Below are positions 36,354 to 46,940 of a stretch of DNA of 64,000 nt, piece by piece. Within the stretch, counting starts at the first letter, position 1. The number at the start of each line of letters is the position of its first letter. The stretch spans positions 62,001 to 126,000 of the forward strand of contig JAQFVV010013066.1 of NCBI GenBank assembly GCA_028023455.1. Direction: 5' to 3'. The notes under the pieces were generated by a model. That model was not told where the DNA came from. It did not search any database and worked only from the letters and a program-made list of their open reading frames with translations. A program made the translations under genes and the position numbers. The DNA comes from Epiperipatus broadwayi (taxonomy: Eukaryota > Onychophora > Udeonychophora > Euonychophora > Peripatidae).

Positions 36354-37934
36354 TCAACCATTATCAATCCAATGCAGGATGAAGGTCTCTCCAAGTTTAA
36401 TCCATCTTCTCCGATCTTTAGCTTCTCTTCTCCACAACACCCCTGCACATTTTCTTATTTCATCCATCCATCTCACATGTGGTCTCTTTCTGGGTCTTTT
36501 ACAATCTCTTGGAATCCAGTTTAAAATTTCAATTGTCCATCTATTATCATCTCTTCTAGCAATATGTCCAGCCCAACTCCATTTCAGTTTTTTAATTTTT
36601 TCAATGAGGTCAGTAACACCTGTTTGTTGTCTTACCCATACATTGCATTTTCGATCTCTTCTTGTTACTCCCAACATACATCTCTCCATACTCCTTTGAG
36701 TGGTCTGAAGTCTCTGTATTGCTCTTCTATTAAGTGTCCAAGTCTCAGATCCATAAGTAAGAACTGGTAAAACACATTTGTTAAAAACCATCCTTTTCAA
36801 ACACATAGGCATATTTTCGTTTAGTATCAAGTTATTTCTACCAAAAGCACCCCAACCAAGTTTAATTCTATGATTAATTTCCTCCATTATGTTTCCATCT
36901 GTATTAATAATCTGACCAAGGTATTTGTAACTGTTAACTTCTTCTAATTCTTCATAATCAATCTTTATTTTCATATTTTGAGCAAATCGATTAAACATTA
37001 CTTTAGTCTTTTTAACATTTATCTTTAGTCCTACTTTTCTACTTTCATCTGCTAACTCGTGCAACATTTCCTGCAGCTCTGAAGCATTATTTGCAAAAAC
37101 AACTACATCATCTGCAAAATCTAAATGACTTAAATACTCTCCATTTACTTTCACTCCTTTAGTTTCCCATTTCAATCCACAAAATACTTCTTGCAGTACT
37201 GCTGTAAAGAGTTTTGGAGATATGGAGTCACCTTGTCTTACACCTTTCTCAATATTGATTTTTCCAGTATCATTATGTAATCTAATTGTTGCTGTTGCAT
37301 TTTTATAAATATTCTTTAAAATATGACAATATCCTGGATCTATACCTTGATGATCCAATGCTTTAATCACTGAAGAAATGTGTATAGAATCGAATGCCTT
37401 TTCATAATCTACAAATCCAAAACATAATGACAACTCATATTCGTTTGTCCTTTCTATGACTTCTCTCAATACCTGGATATGATCTATTGTACTAAAACCA
37501 CTTTTAAATCCAGCTTGTTCTCTTGGTTGGTGAAAATCCAAAGTTCTCTGTAGATGAGTTGTAATTATCTTGGTAAAAATTTTATATAAAACTGATAAAA
37601 GGCTGATAGGTCTGTAATTATTAATATCTTCTTTATCACCTTTTTTAAATATTAATATTATTACTGCATTCTTCCAATCTTCCAGTACATCTTTATCATT
37701 TAGACATTTGGTATATAACTTTGCTAAAATTGTTTCTATTTCTTCACCTCCTTCTTTTAATATATCAATTATAATTCCATCATTTCCTGGAACCTTTCCT
37801 TTCTTCATACACTTAATTACATGTCTCACTTCTTCATTTAAAATTCTGGGCAATTCAGAAGATGTAATATATATAGGAGGTACTTGTTCTTTATTACTAT
37901 ATAATTCTTGATAAAAATCTTCTACCAATTTCAT
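36354..37934 (-). CDS. RTE reverse transcriptase, 526-codon open frame
   Basis: RT motifs are complete and in order. An 'IIDILKEGGEEI' and 'NYRPISLLSVLYKIFTKII' start is followed by 'FGFVDYEKAFDSI' (motif A), 'KGVRQGDSISPKLF' (motif B) and 'HLDFADDVVVFA' (motif C, F-A-D-D). 'GLKINVKKTKVM' and 'YKYLGQIINTDGN' follow. The C-terminal part has the conserved RTE blocks 'LPVLTYGSETWTL' and 'RWMDEIRK'. The stop codon TGA is the first unit of the tail repeat. The upstream endonuclease lies in another frame with stops, so the copy cannot be autonomous, but the RT itself looks intact. It would copy element RNA at the insertion site. Confidence 0.85.
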   Translation of the reverse strand: MKLVEDFYQELYSNKEQVPPIYITSSELPRILNEEVRHVIKCMKKGKVPGNDGIIIDILKEGGEEIETILAKLYTKCLNDKDVLEDWKNAVIILIFKKGDKEDINNYRPISLLSVLYKIFTKIITTHLQRTLDFHQPREQAGFKSGFSTIDHIQVLREVIERTNEYELSLCFGFVDYEKAFDSIHISSVIKALDHQGIDPGYCHILKNIYKNATATIRLHNDTGKINIEKGVRQGDSISPKLFTAVLQEVFCGLKWETKGVKVNGEYLSHLDFADDVVVFANNASELQEMLHELADESRKVGLKINVKKTKVMFNRFAQNMKIKIDYEELEEVNSYKYLGQIINTDGNIMEEINHRIKLGWGAFGRNNLILNENMPMCLKRMVFNKCVLPVLTYGSETWTLNRRAIQRLQTTQRSMERCMLGVTRRDRKCNVWVRQQTGVTDLIEKIKKLKWSWAGHIARRDDNRWTIEILNWIPRDCKRPRKRPHVRWMDEIRKCAGVLWRREAKDRRRWIKLGETFILHWIDNG

Positions 37935-38103
37935 GATGTCATCTCTCTTTTTAGTAATAATTCCATCTTATTTTTCTTATTGCAGATATAAATTTCCTAC
38001 CAAATACCAAAATGTTCTTTAACATTTTTGAGACTTTTATTTTCTTCTACAGCTTTCCTTGCTATTTCACAGTTATACTTTCTTATATCATTTTCAACTC
38101 TTT

Positions 38104-38394
38104 TCATACCATTTTACAAAATTCGAGATATTCAATTCTTTTTAATACATCATTTTTGTATATCTTCATATTCCTTCTTTTCTTCATAAATTCTCTAGTC
38201 TCAGTAGAAATTTTATTAGTCAATTGCTGCTTTTTTCTATCAGCTATGTTTGTGGCAGTTTTTAAAAGTGTATCACTTATTTTCCTATTATCATTCAAAT
38301 CTGAATCATGTTCAAAATCTCCTAATACTTGAAACCTATTTGTAAGTTCTAATTTAAATTCATTAGAATGTTTCTGAAGATTAGGAATATCAAC
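38104..38394 (-). pseudogene. RTE linker between endonuclease and RT
   Basis: A Lys/Asn-rich segment ('NDNRKISDTLLKTATNIADR' onward) that normally joins endonuclease and RT. It is interrupted by stops between here and 37934. Confidence 0.6.
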
Positions 38395-38884
38395 TGTAAA
38401 TATTGTTTTTCTTAATAATTTTTGTCTTTCTAGTCTTACATTAACATGTAACTTACACCTTACTAATCGATGATCACTTCCTGTGTTAAATTTATTAAGA
38501 ACATTACAATCTTGAAATATTTATTTTATGTTAGTCAAAATATAATCCAATTCTGCTGTACCTTCATTTGGATGCTTCCATGTCCATTTCCTTTTAACAT
38601 TTTTCTCAAAAAATGAATTCATAATATAAAGTTTTTCTTTTTCTGCAAACTCCACAAGTCTATGTCCTCTCTCATTTCTATTACCATAACCAAGATTACC
38701 TACAGCAATTTCATCTTTCATTTGTTTACCAATTCTAGCATTAAAGTCTCCCATAACAATTTTAAAATGTTGTTTACTCTGATCAAAAGCCTTTTGTACA
38801 TCCATATAAAAATCTTCTACTACTTCATCACTATGAGACATTACTAGTCCATAAAAAAGCTCATTAGCTAAATACATAAATCAT
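38395..38884 (-). pseudogene. RTE endonuclease, truncated
   Basis: The minus strand encodes 'MSHSDEVVEDFYMDVQKAF' and then 'VMGDFNARIGKQMKDEIAVG' (catalytic G-D-F-N-A-R intact). 'GHRLVEFAEKEKLYIMNSFF' and 'TAELDYILTNIK' follow, with a stop at 38521. Beyond it, the S-D-H motif region ('FNTGSDHRLVRCKL') is visible to about 38440 in another frame. The first third of the domain is missing. Confidence 0.85.
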
Positions 38885-38989
38885 ACTACATCATTTGATC
38901 TGTCAAAATCATTTACTTATAAAGCAATTGGGTTTAGAGTACAAATAACTGGTTGTGAACAAGTTTTATTTTTAGTAACTCATAATAAT

Positions 38990-39480
38990 AATGGTTTACA
39001 AAATAAATCATATTTTCATTTTCATTGATCTAAAAGCAGCTTATGATTCTATTTACAAAAATAATCTCCAGTAAAAAATTCAAATGACAGTAAATGATAA
39101 TCATATTCAAAAGTGTATTCTTAAAATTCCATTCTCTCCCCTATATGGTTTAATATATTCACCAGTGACTTCCACACGGAAAATGCAGACTTTCATCTAT
39201 AGCGATGCAATTACTGTGGTATTTCAAGAGAAAATTCTTTTTTAATAAAAGATTCACAATAAAAACATAAAAAGATTACTAAACATGTCAAAAACACAGT
39301 GTCACATTGCAATCCAATAAAAATATATGTGCAGGGAATTATATAATATTTTGTAACAATGATCTAAACCACAATCTTATAATATTTAAAAGTAACTTTG
39401 AATCATTCCCTAACTTATTTTTCTGATTTATATAAAGTTAAATAAAAATTAATAAAAAATCTTTTTGGAAAAATACCCGC
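38990..39480 (+). pseudogene. Degenerate LINE reverse transcriptase fragment
   Basis: On the plus strand 'FIFIDLKAAYDSIYKNNL' near 39010-39060 resembles RT motif A. About 120 bp later a 'FIYSDAITVVFQEKIL' string near 39195-39235 resembles motif C with the second Asp changed. Frameshifts separate them. It lies just outside the RTE copy, on the opposite strand, so it is a separate, older insertion. Confidence 0.5.
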
Positions 39481-39692
39481 CTTGTATTTGCTTGAAATCT
39501 GTGGCAATGTATTTTGATTGTACATATTTGTTAAACTATTACTATAACATAACATTAAATCATGAATATATTTAGAAAAATTTTAAACCTAATTAAAATT
39601 TTCCAATTACATTCAACTGTTAGTAATAACACACTAGTTAGTTTTTACATTACGAGTACTATTTTTGTTTTCTTTTTTGAAGTGTTTTGAGT

Positions 39693-39711
39693 TAAATTGG
39701 ACTTTTAGATT
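39693..39711. repeat. 19-bp target site duplication (left) of tRNA-like retroposon
   Basis: TAAATTGGACTTTTAGATT, repeated exactly at 39802-39820. Confidence 0.95.
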
Positions 39712-39801
39712 TTTTTTATATGTCAAAGCGTTAGCTGGGACAGAAACCCAAGACAACTGCTTATAAAGCAGCTATGCTAACTACTAGGCCACCAATGCTT
39801 G
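39712..39801 (-). mobile_element. Short tRNA-derived retroposon (SINE-like), 90 bp
   Basis: On the minus strand a tRNA-like head is followed by TTTGACATAT and a short A-run, all within 19-bp direct repeats. This is the structure of a retroposed tRNA or a minimal SINE mobilised by a LINE. The tail TGACATAT plus A-run recurs after the tRNA-like unit at 63.5 kb. Confidence 0.85.
39728..39798 (-). tRNA. tRNA-like head, pseudogene, anticodon reads UAU (Ile-like)
   Basis: The minus strand folds into acceptor GCATTGG/CTAACGC (one mismatch, one wobble) and an anticodon arm CTGC-TTTATAA-GCAG with anticodon TAT. The T arm is TTGGG-TTTCTGT-CCCAG. Box A is TGGCCTAGTAG, a perfect match to TRGYNNARNNG; box B (GGTTTCTGTCC) is decayed and the D stem is poor. 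It is part of a retroposon and not a functional tRNA gene. Confidence 0.7.
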
Positions 39802-39820
39802 TAAATTGGACTTTTAGATT
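39802..39820. repeat. 19-bp target site duplication (right)
   Basis: TAAATTGGACTTTTAGATT, identical to 39693-39711. Confidence 0.95.
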
Positions 39821-40271
39821 CTTGAATATTGAATTTTGAGATAAAGCTAAATTAAAATATTTTGCCAAAGACAACAATTAGTAGGCATTTCATATAGATA
39901 ATCATGTTCTTCCTGACTTTTGTACTTTTTCCTAAAAACCTTGTTAATTAATGAATCTCAAATATTATGTATTGTCACACTAGTTTGACTTATGGAGATA
40001 TTTTCCATTGACAAGTGAAAAGCTGCTTTGAAATTTCTTCTTTATACTTTTCCCTTTCTGCAAAGTATTTTTGTATTTTTTTAATTGAACATATGTTCAT
40101 TGGTGCATACATAAGTTGATCCTGTAAACAAATTTTTTTCTAATCATTAGCTGGTATTTTTTAATCCATTATTAATGGCGCAACTGGTCTTCTTCATATA
40201 CATTCTTTCACATTCACTTGGTATTAAGTAAGGATACACTATAGTATTAATAATTTTTGTTTTGATTTTCT

Positions 40272-41915
40272 GGTAGTACAACTTTGGATGATCCACACCA
40301 CTTGATGGTGCTGGTATTAGTGCAAAACAAATAGATATAACATTACCAGGCTGTTTTTACAAATTTATGATTTTTTTACTGGTTTTATGTATATTTTTTA
40401 AAAATAAATATATCTTTTTTTTGGTTTTTTAAAACATTCGGTCTTTTTTTAAAGAAACTTATTTTTTGTCATTTACCGAACATTTAAAAATATTTGATTG
40501 CTTTTATTCATAAACAAATATACAGAAATTGCTTTTTTATTTTTTTGACATTTTGTATTTACATTATTTTGCTTTTAACAACAACCAAAAAAAACATTCC
40601 ATTAAGTTACAAATAACGGAGGCAAAACAAACAACAAAAAACCTCTATTTCAGAAACACCCAAACCATATCATATCACAGTGCACATTCATCTCTTCTAA
40701 GATGGCACAGAAGAGGTTTTGATTCTTTTTCAGCCATCTCCACTAAAATTCGAATATGTAGTTGTCAATATCTACCAAAGGTATTCAATGGTCTGGCTAT
40801 GCATCCCAGTGTCAGAATCCATGAAATTGTATTTGTGATTTATTCTCATGTGGTGAAATCTGGAAGGCTCCAATTCACAAGTTCTGTTATCTTTCCAGCA
40901 ATCAGAATAAATGTGGGAGCCAGGCCTGATGTTCTTGAACTGCATAAGAATGTTGGCTGATCAAGAGGGTACACCCTCCATAAACAATCACCTGTCTTAT
41001 GACCCACACCCTCAAAAATCTATTGTTGTAGAAGAATTATACCCCGGTTGTTTTTTCCACTGACTGAACATTGTTTCATCGACTTCCATTTTTATACTGG
41101 GACTGCTGATTTGATGGCATGGATAAGAAAGAAGGCTTTCTTGACAGAGCTCTTTAAGAGCTGTCATCATATTCCAATTCCACTCCAATATGCTTTACTG
41201 TGAGCTCATCCCGGCTCCCATAATACAGTAGATATGGCATACTGCTTTCAGAAAAACTATTTGACAGTCATCAAAATCACATTCCATGACAAATGGAACA
41301 CCTTCAACAGCATTGACGCTATTCGCATTCCATTTCAGAGGTTTTACAATGCCTTAATGCCATTAAACTGCCACAAACACAGTTCTTCTGGGTTGGTAAA
41401 ATATTCTTTTGTTGAAGGAAGGCTGCAGCATCTGTTTCTGTAGCAGACACATTCAAAAACTTGAATGCTGAAGAATCATCAGCCATTTTACTGTTTTGAT
41501 CTCGAAAAACCTCAAAAAGTGCACAACTTTATCATGAACTTTGCTGAGTCATAATTCATACTCCTCATTTTGAATTGTGACACCTGAGAATGAAAGTAGG
41601 GGCGTTTGAAAATTATTTAGAATTTGTAGAAACTCGCATAAATTACAATACATTTAACAAACTGGAAAAATTGCATTCCAACATACTTTTCGTCATTACA
41701 ACTAGAGAAACCCTCATATCATACCACTATAGATTATTCATAAGTAATGTCTATACAGAGTTTTTAGACACATCACTGATAATTTTCACATGCTAGCCAT
41801 GTTGGGGAAGAGTGCACTTCAACAACATCTAGTGTTCAACAGTTTCAGCATATTTCTGTGTTTTTGCATAGAAAAAGCCCATCAAGTGGTGTGGATCATT
41901 CTAAGATGTGAAACC
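40272..41915 (-). mobile_element. Merlin-superfamily DNA transposon, decayed
   Basis: Terminal inverted repeats GGTAGTACA...ATGATCCACACCACTTGATG (left) and the complement of GGTTTCACA...ATGATCCACACCACTTGATG (right) bound a 1,644-bp element that carries a Merlin/IS1595-like transposase on the minus strand. The length and GG ends fit Merlin. No clear target duplication was found (flanks GATTTTCT and ATTCTTAT are only partly alike). It lies just left of the PLE relic that the LTR element interrupts. Confidence 0.85.
40700..41486 (-). pseudogene. Merlin/IS1595-like (ISXO2) transposase, frameshifted
   Basis: It starts with an ATG at 41486. 'ATETDAAAFLQQKNILPTQK' followed by 'NCVCGSLMAL' is the N-terminal zinc-binding region of Merlin transposases. 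After frameshifts 'IKMEVDETMFSQWKKQPGYN' near 41090-41040 holds the first catalytic Asp and Glu (V-D-E). 'RPGSHIYSDCWKDN' near 40910-40880 has the second Asp. 'MDSDTGMHSQTIEYLW' near 40815-40770 has the H-x-Q-x-x-E block of this DDE family. Several stops and frame changes make it dead. A cut-and-paste enzyme in a live copy. Confidence 0.85.
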
Positions 41916-41939
41916 ATTCTTATTTTGTCTACTTATGTT

Positions 41940-42109
41940 TTTTAAATGATAGCTGATAGATAAACATTTTTTATAAGAATTTGTTCTAATTAAATTTCTT
42001 TAATGCAAATCACACTTTTCCCAAATAAAATCTTTTGTCATATTTCTTAGTGATAATATAATTCGCTGTTTACATGCCAAAAGTTTTTTTGGATGTGTGC
42101 ATTATGTAT
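41940..42109 (-). pseudogene. PLE relic, downstream part (split by LTR element)
   Basis: On the minus strand from the LTR edge the frame reads 'YTNAHIQKNFWHVNSELYYH', matching in pattern the block after RT motif C in Penelope proteins (Y-T-x-P-T-H-T...Y). It should join 49514-49810 across the 7.4-kb LTR element. The relic may extend beyond the Merlin element (below 40271), where 'SECERMYMKKTSCAINNGLK' resembles a later PLE block. Confidence 0.55.
42106..42109. repeat. 4-bp target site duplication of LTR element (left)
   Basis: GTAT, repeated at 49514-49517 just outside the 3' LTR. Confidence 0.75.
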
Positions 42110-44684
42110 TGAAACAGTAAGATTCGTATTCGAATCTTAAGTTTCACCTTTTTCTATTGTCTCTCACTCACCGGTCTATCCTGCCCAAATTTAAACTTTT
42201 TGGATTCGAATTGTGTGTGTAGCAAATATTAAAATGTATAGATATATGTAGAATTCACCATAAACACGCACACATTTCGATCTCAAATTTAAGGTAATAA
42301 ATAAAGATAAATAATATAATTTAGATTTCTTTTAGTTATAAAAAAATATATATTTTTAACCATTTATTTTAAATTGTAAAATCCGTTATTTATTGCTTTG
42401 TTTAAATTTCATTTAATAATAATTTTAGAAATCAGATGTAATATTTAATTACAAGTAAAAATAATCATATGTTTCCCTTTTATCTTTGAAATTTTAAAAG
42501 CATTGGTCGGTGAGAGATAATAGATTAATTAAAAAGAAAAATTCCCTAAAATCTAATTGCAAAAACTAAATGTAAAATCTAAACATAAACAATAGAATGG
42601 CAGTTTTCTCTAATTAGAATTAACAAAAATGCATTGATTATCCTCAGGGCAGATTAAGTGGAATCTAAAAATACACTAACAAAAATGTGAAAGATAAGAT
42701 CTAAGGGAGAGGCCATCTTAGACTTGCTAGAAACAGGCACTTTAACTTTAGCTCTGCTCTCGATCAGTTGAGAGTCTCCAAAATATTAAATAAATTGTTA
42801 CTGCCATGGTATGACTGAGTAAAAGCACCCAGACTATTCTCCACCCAGGAGATGGCCTATCAGATGCCAAACCTTCCATTGCCCTTCATAAATTCAACCA
42901 TGAAGATCTGCTGCCTAAAATAATGAGAAAGCTGCTGCTGTTGTTAAATTAAATGAACCACCTAAACACAGGAAAGAACTGCTAATCATAAACAATTTGC
43001 TACTAACCAATGGAATCGGTAAACTTCTCATAAAACAGGTACCTGTGTCCAAATTCTCTAGAGTACTCTACTAATATGCTATAGCTCATTCTTCATACTA
43101 CTTATATAACTTATAAAATGTAAAATTATCATTTGTAAAACTAAAATTTAATAATTAATTTATTGTGTAAATTTCTCTAATAATCTAGCTTACCTCACTC
43201 TATCTTTCTTGGGTACATATTTCTAAAATCTACATTTTATCATATAATTATTGCATGCTCATAATTTTCTAAGTTTAAATCTATGATCGCTTGAAACAGT
43301 GAATGCATGTCAAATTTTCATTAATATTTACTTTCATAAATAACTTAATTTTCATATAAATCGACACGCATTCAATGCTTCATTTATTGTAATGCAGGGG
43401 TCTACTACTTCACAAATGGCTGGCATATTAGTTGTAATAATCACCTAGTTTATATATGTTTTATATTTATTAAATCTTAATTAATAATTCCATAAAATTT
43501 GCATTTCTTTGAGAGTCACCAACGTTCTTTATTAAATGTTGATAATGTAGGGCTGAGTTAGAAATATATTTAAGTCTTGACAGGATTGTCTGTACATTAT
43601 ACATGTGCTACATTTAGAGAAGTGATGACCCATTACAAGCCGTGAATATTCCGGATTCTATAGGGTTGAAATTAACCCCAGTCATCCTACATAAGCGGAC
43701 ATAATAAATGCTCCCATAGGGCTTGACGACCATCATGCAGCCAGCAGGCAATTTTGGCACAAACCGCTTGTCCCTGGTTATGCTTATGTGACACCTTACT
43801 TCTTTGGGCCGATGGCAAATGCCAGCCCGTCATTCTTATAAACTCATTCACGGCTTTGCAGTTTCAATATACTGCCATTCCATATCGCCTTTCTAGCGTA
43901 CCACGTGTTTTCTTTAACTAACTTTATTATTCTATGTATCACTCCATCCCTGCATTATCTTCATAATTCACTCTCAAATAAATGTTTGCCCTTAGTTATA
44001 ACTAAATATTATTAATTAAATAAATATATGTCCACCGCTACTCTTATAAATCTTACTTTAGACTCTTGCATTGCAAAGGTATAAATCCCTAAAGGCATGC
44101 ATTAGAAATACTTGCTCAAGAATTTTAGGTAGCTAGATTATGTCATCAAATAAATGTTTTTCTTTTTGTAAATGTTACAGTATTGGAAATACTGCTACCG
44201 AGGTCTTAAATATAAAATATGTCTAAATAAATAAATGTATTCCTTTAATATAATAGTATCGAAAACTCCTGCTACTGAAACTTTAAATCTTAGCAAATAT
44301 TATTAGTAAATAGTTTTATTATTAAAATGTTTCAATAAATAATTTCAAACTATACGTCTGCAGTTACGTTTTATTTATTCGATACCCATTCTATATACTA
44401 TTTCCTCGATTTTGTAAATATAAGTGTTTAATTAATATTAGTGTTATTATTGGCTAACTCGGAATAAAATCATGAATCTCTTGCATACCCTGACCACCGT
44501 GCCTAAAGAAATATTTACTAATGTCACATCAGATGCGTTGTTTAGTAGATTGTATTGTGGAACCGATAAACTATGTTCAAACTCAGTACTACGGGTGGCT
44601 TCACTACCTCGATGGTGCTGCCGTTCTGTGTGGTGGTCAAATTCTGCACTATGTTAACTAATCACCCATTTTCTGACTGTTACA
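42110..44684 (+). repeat. 5' LTR
   Basis: 2,575 bp, beginning TGAAACAGTAAGATTC and ending GACTGTTACA. Direct repeat of 46941-49513. No obvious protein is encoded. Compared with the 3' LTR most differences are C/T or G/A at CpG positions. Confidence 0.95.
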
Positions 44685-44707
44685 TAGTAGAATTTTTTTT
44701 TAGCATT

Positions 44708-44725
44708 TGGCGCCAACAAATGTGG
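44708..44725 (+). promoter_or_regulatory. Primer-binding site candidate
   Basis: TGGCGCCAACAAATGTGG begins 23 nt after the 5' LTR. TGGCGCC at this place is common in gypsy-type and retroviral primer sites, where a tRNA 3' end ending in the complement primes minus-strand synthesis. The exact tRNA was not determined. Confidence 0.6.
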
Positions 44726-45336
44726 AGGCTTCGATTATAAAACCCATATATACCCTGAGCAAAAATATAACACATGTAAATTTCTTTAGCGTTCATTCCT
44801 GAGTTAGCTAATTATTCTATATATATATGAGTTTGTTTTGATAAAAATAATGAAAAATATAAATCAAGTGAAATAATGTGGGTCGAGTGAATGAAAGGAT
44901 GGTAGACGTAATAACAAATTTAAGGAAAGCAGGAATGTGTGTGCAATTTAAAAAGGAACAAAAATACTCGGATCTAATGAAATATTATATATATATATGT
45001 CAAAAAAAAAAGTAATCAGTGGCTAAATGAGAAAGCAAGTAGCAGTAAATATTTTATTAAAGCACCATTATATATATCATAGACAACAGAGACTTGTTAT
45101 ATACGTTAACAGTAAATATTTATTAAAGTGCTATTATATATATAGACAGCAGTGGCTTATTATATGTATTAGCAGTAGTTCATTATGATATATATGTTAA
45201 GCACAGCAATATAGAAAATATAGAGATAGGGCAATGTAGAGTAGGTGAGGGCAGTGAAAGAGTGTGATAGGGCCAAGATACCGGTGGGGAATAGTCTAAT
45301 GCTAGTAATATAAAATAAATAAATAATATTAAGAAA

Positions 45337-45723
45337 ATGAAAGCAGAAAATATTAATATAGAGCAGGTAGGTTTATCTAAAGTGTTTGGAGGGTCAATGG
45401 ACTTTAGTTTAAAGTTACGTGAAATACTTCGACAGAATAGGGAAGAAATGAGGAAAATTTATGAGGAGGAAGCGAGAAGAAGAGATGAAGAATCAAAAAA
45501 GATACAGGAAGAAGAAAAGATAAGAGCTAAGAAGTATCAGGAAATTCAAAAATCTATCTTGAGAGAGTTAGGAATGATAGCAGAGGAATATAGAATAACC
45601 CAAGTCAATCAAAAGGAAGAGGCTAAAGATTTGGAAAATGAAAGGAATTTAGCAAGATCTGACGAACCTATGATAATAGAGGAACAGACAAATAGTGTAA
45701 TAAATGTAGATGAGTGTGAATAA
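45337..45723 (+). CDS. Gag N-terminal region, coiled coil
   Basis: A 128-codon frame encodes a strongly charged Glu/Lys/Arg-rich helix (residues about 25-105) in which 'EEARRRDEESKKIQEEEK' shows the coiled-coil pattern. It is the first coding segment after the primer-binding site. Downstream (45724-46140) similar Glu/Lys-rich sequence continues in broken frames with a partial duplication of the 'LARSDEPMIIEEQTNSVI' segment (again near 45855-45905). I infer Gag from position and from the capsid-like segment that follows. Confidence 0.6.
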   Translation: MKAENINIEQVGLSKVFGGSMDFSLKLREILRQNREEMRKIYEEEARRRDEESKKIQEEEKIRAKKYQEIQKSILRELGMIAEEYRITQVNQKEEAKDLENERNLARSDEPMIIEEQTNSVINVDECE

Positions 45724-46131
45724 CAAAGAGACCTCATTCCAACAAATAAAGGCCACAAGAACCATTGAATGAAGCAGATTGAAGAGGAAAAAGATATCGA
45801 GTTAGTAAAAGGAAGAAGAAATAAAGTATGGAAAATGAAAATAAGTTAGAAAGATCTGTTGGACCTATGATCATAAAAGAGCAGACAAATATGGTAATAA
45901 ATGTAAATAAGTGTGAAGAGCAAAGAGACTTCATTCCAGCAGATGAAGGCCCACAAGAACCGTTGAATGAAAGCAGTAAAAAGAGATGAGCATAGATGAG
46001 AAAGAAAATATAGAAGGACCAAAGGTCATGGAAGAAATCATGAAAATGGACAATGGATACCAGAGTGATTTAGCAAAGATTATCTACAATAAAATATTTA
46101 GAGGGGAAATAAGGGGAAAACCTACCTAGAG

Positions 46132-46530
46132 AGCTTACAGAAGTTCTTCCAGTTTCATAAGAAAGGACCAGATGAGCAGATAGCTATAGCTAGTTACCAT
46201 CTGCAAGGTTCTGCCAAAGACTGGTGGAATATGGGGAAATGGAAATATAGAACTATCCAATGTAACATGCCGCTAACCATCCAACCATTAATGACAGGCA
46301 ATCGAATAAAATACATAGAAGAAATGAATGAATTTCTCACTACATTGGATTTTAACTATTGGGCCAAAGAACCACCTGATAGAAGGCAAAAATTAGAAAA
46401 CCCAAGGCCACAGTCATCGATGACGAGAGATCGATATTATCCACCTGACCTGGGGTTTGTAAAATATTTTAGACTCTTAGGACGGTTATTAAACGTATAT
46501 GAGAATATTAAAACAAATTTGGTAAAATGA
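46132..46530 (+). pseudogene. Gag capsid remnant fused to a downstream pol/tail remnant
   Basis: The frame encodes 'FFQFHKKGPDEQIAIASYHL' and then 'QGSAKDWW'. This is the recognisable Gag capsid block (F...D..I..A..HL.G.A..WW) of Ty3/gypsy elements. It continues without a stop into about 100 residues that do not look like Gag ('FNYWAKEPPDRRQKLENPRP' and so on). The likely reason is an internal deletion that joined gag to the end of pol or another region, removing all enzymes. Confidence 0.65.
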
Positions 46531-46933
46531 ATTTGGTTGAATGGAATTTACATTAGTCAAATAGGGCTTTAGATAGAAATTTTTTTGTTATATATATTAT
46601 TGTCTTAATTACTATTACTCTTAAGAATTTTTTTATATATATTATATTAACTAATCTTACTCTAAGAATTTTTTTTATATATAATCAGTTTAACTAATAT
46701 TACTATGATTTCTAACCAGACATGGCCAAATTAGGCCATTTTAATTAAACTATAAATTCTGGATCCGGGTATATAAATTATTCATTGCTTCATGTAATCT
46801 CTGCTTTCTATATTTCTATATATCTGTAAAAAAAAAAAAATTTTTTTTTTGTATTTAAATTATGTAATGTAGCAAAAAAATTTTTCTCTTTCCTTGCCTC
46901 CTTTGTTCTTCCTTAATTGTTCACGGCAAGTAT

Positions 46934-46940
46934 GGGGAAA
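46934..46940 (+). promoter_or_regulatory. Polypurine tract candidate
   Basis: GGGGAAA directly precedes the TG of the 3' LTR, where plus-strand synthesis is primed. Short but correctly placed. Confidence 0.55.

Larger units (their letters stand above)
36338..38884 (-). mobile_element. 5'-truncated RTE-clade LINE
   Basis: Oriented on the minus strand, the copy has part of the endonuclease (38877-38521), a linker with a few stops, a long open RT frame (37934-36354) and a short (TGA)n tail at 36356-36338. Such microsatellite tails are typical of RTE elements. The 5' end is cut at about 38845-38884, just where 'SHSDEVVEDF' begins. The related fragment at 16.7-17.4 kb shows what is missing: the N-terminal third of the endonuclease. 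It is among the youngest elements in the window, judging by its nearly intact coding. Confidence 0.9.

Noticed and set aside
36151-36770. Plus-strand open frames of up to 182 codons
   Set aside because: They lie antisense to the RTE reverse transcriptase, whose motifs are on the minus strand.
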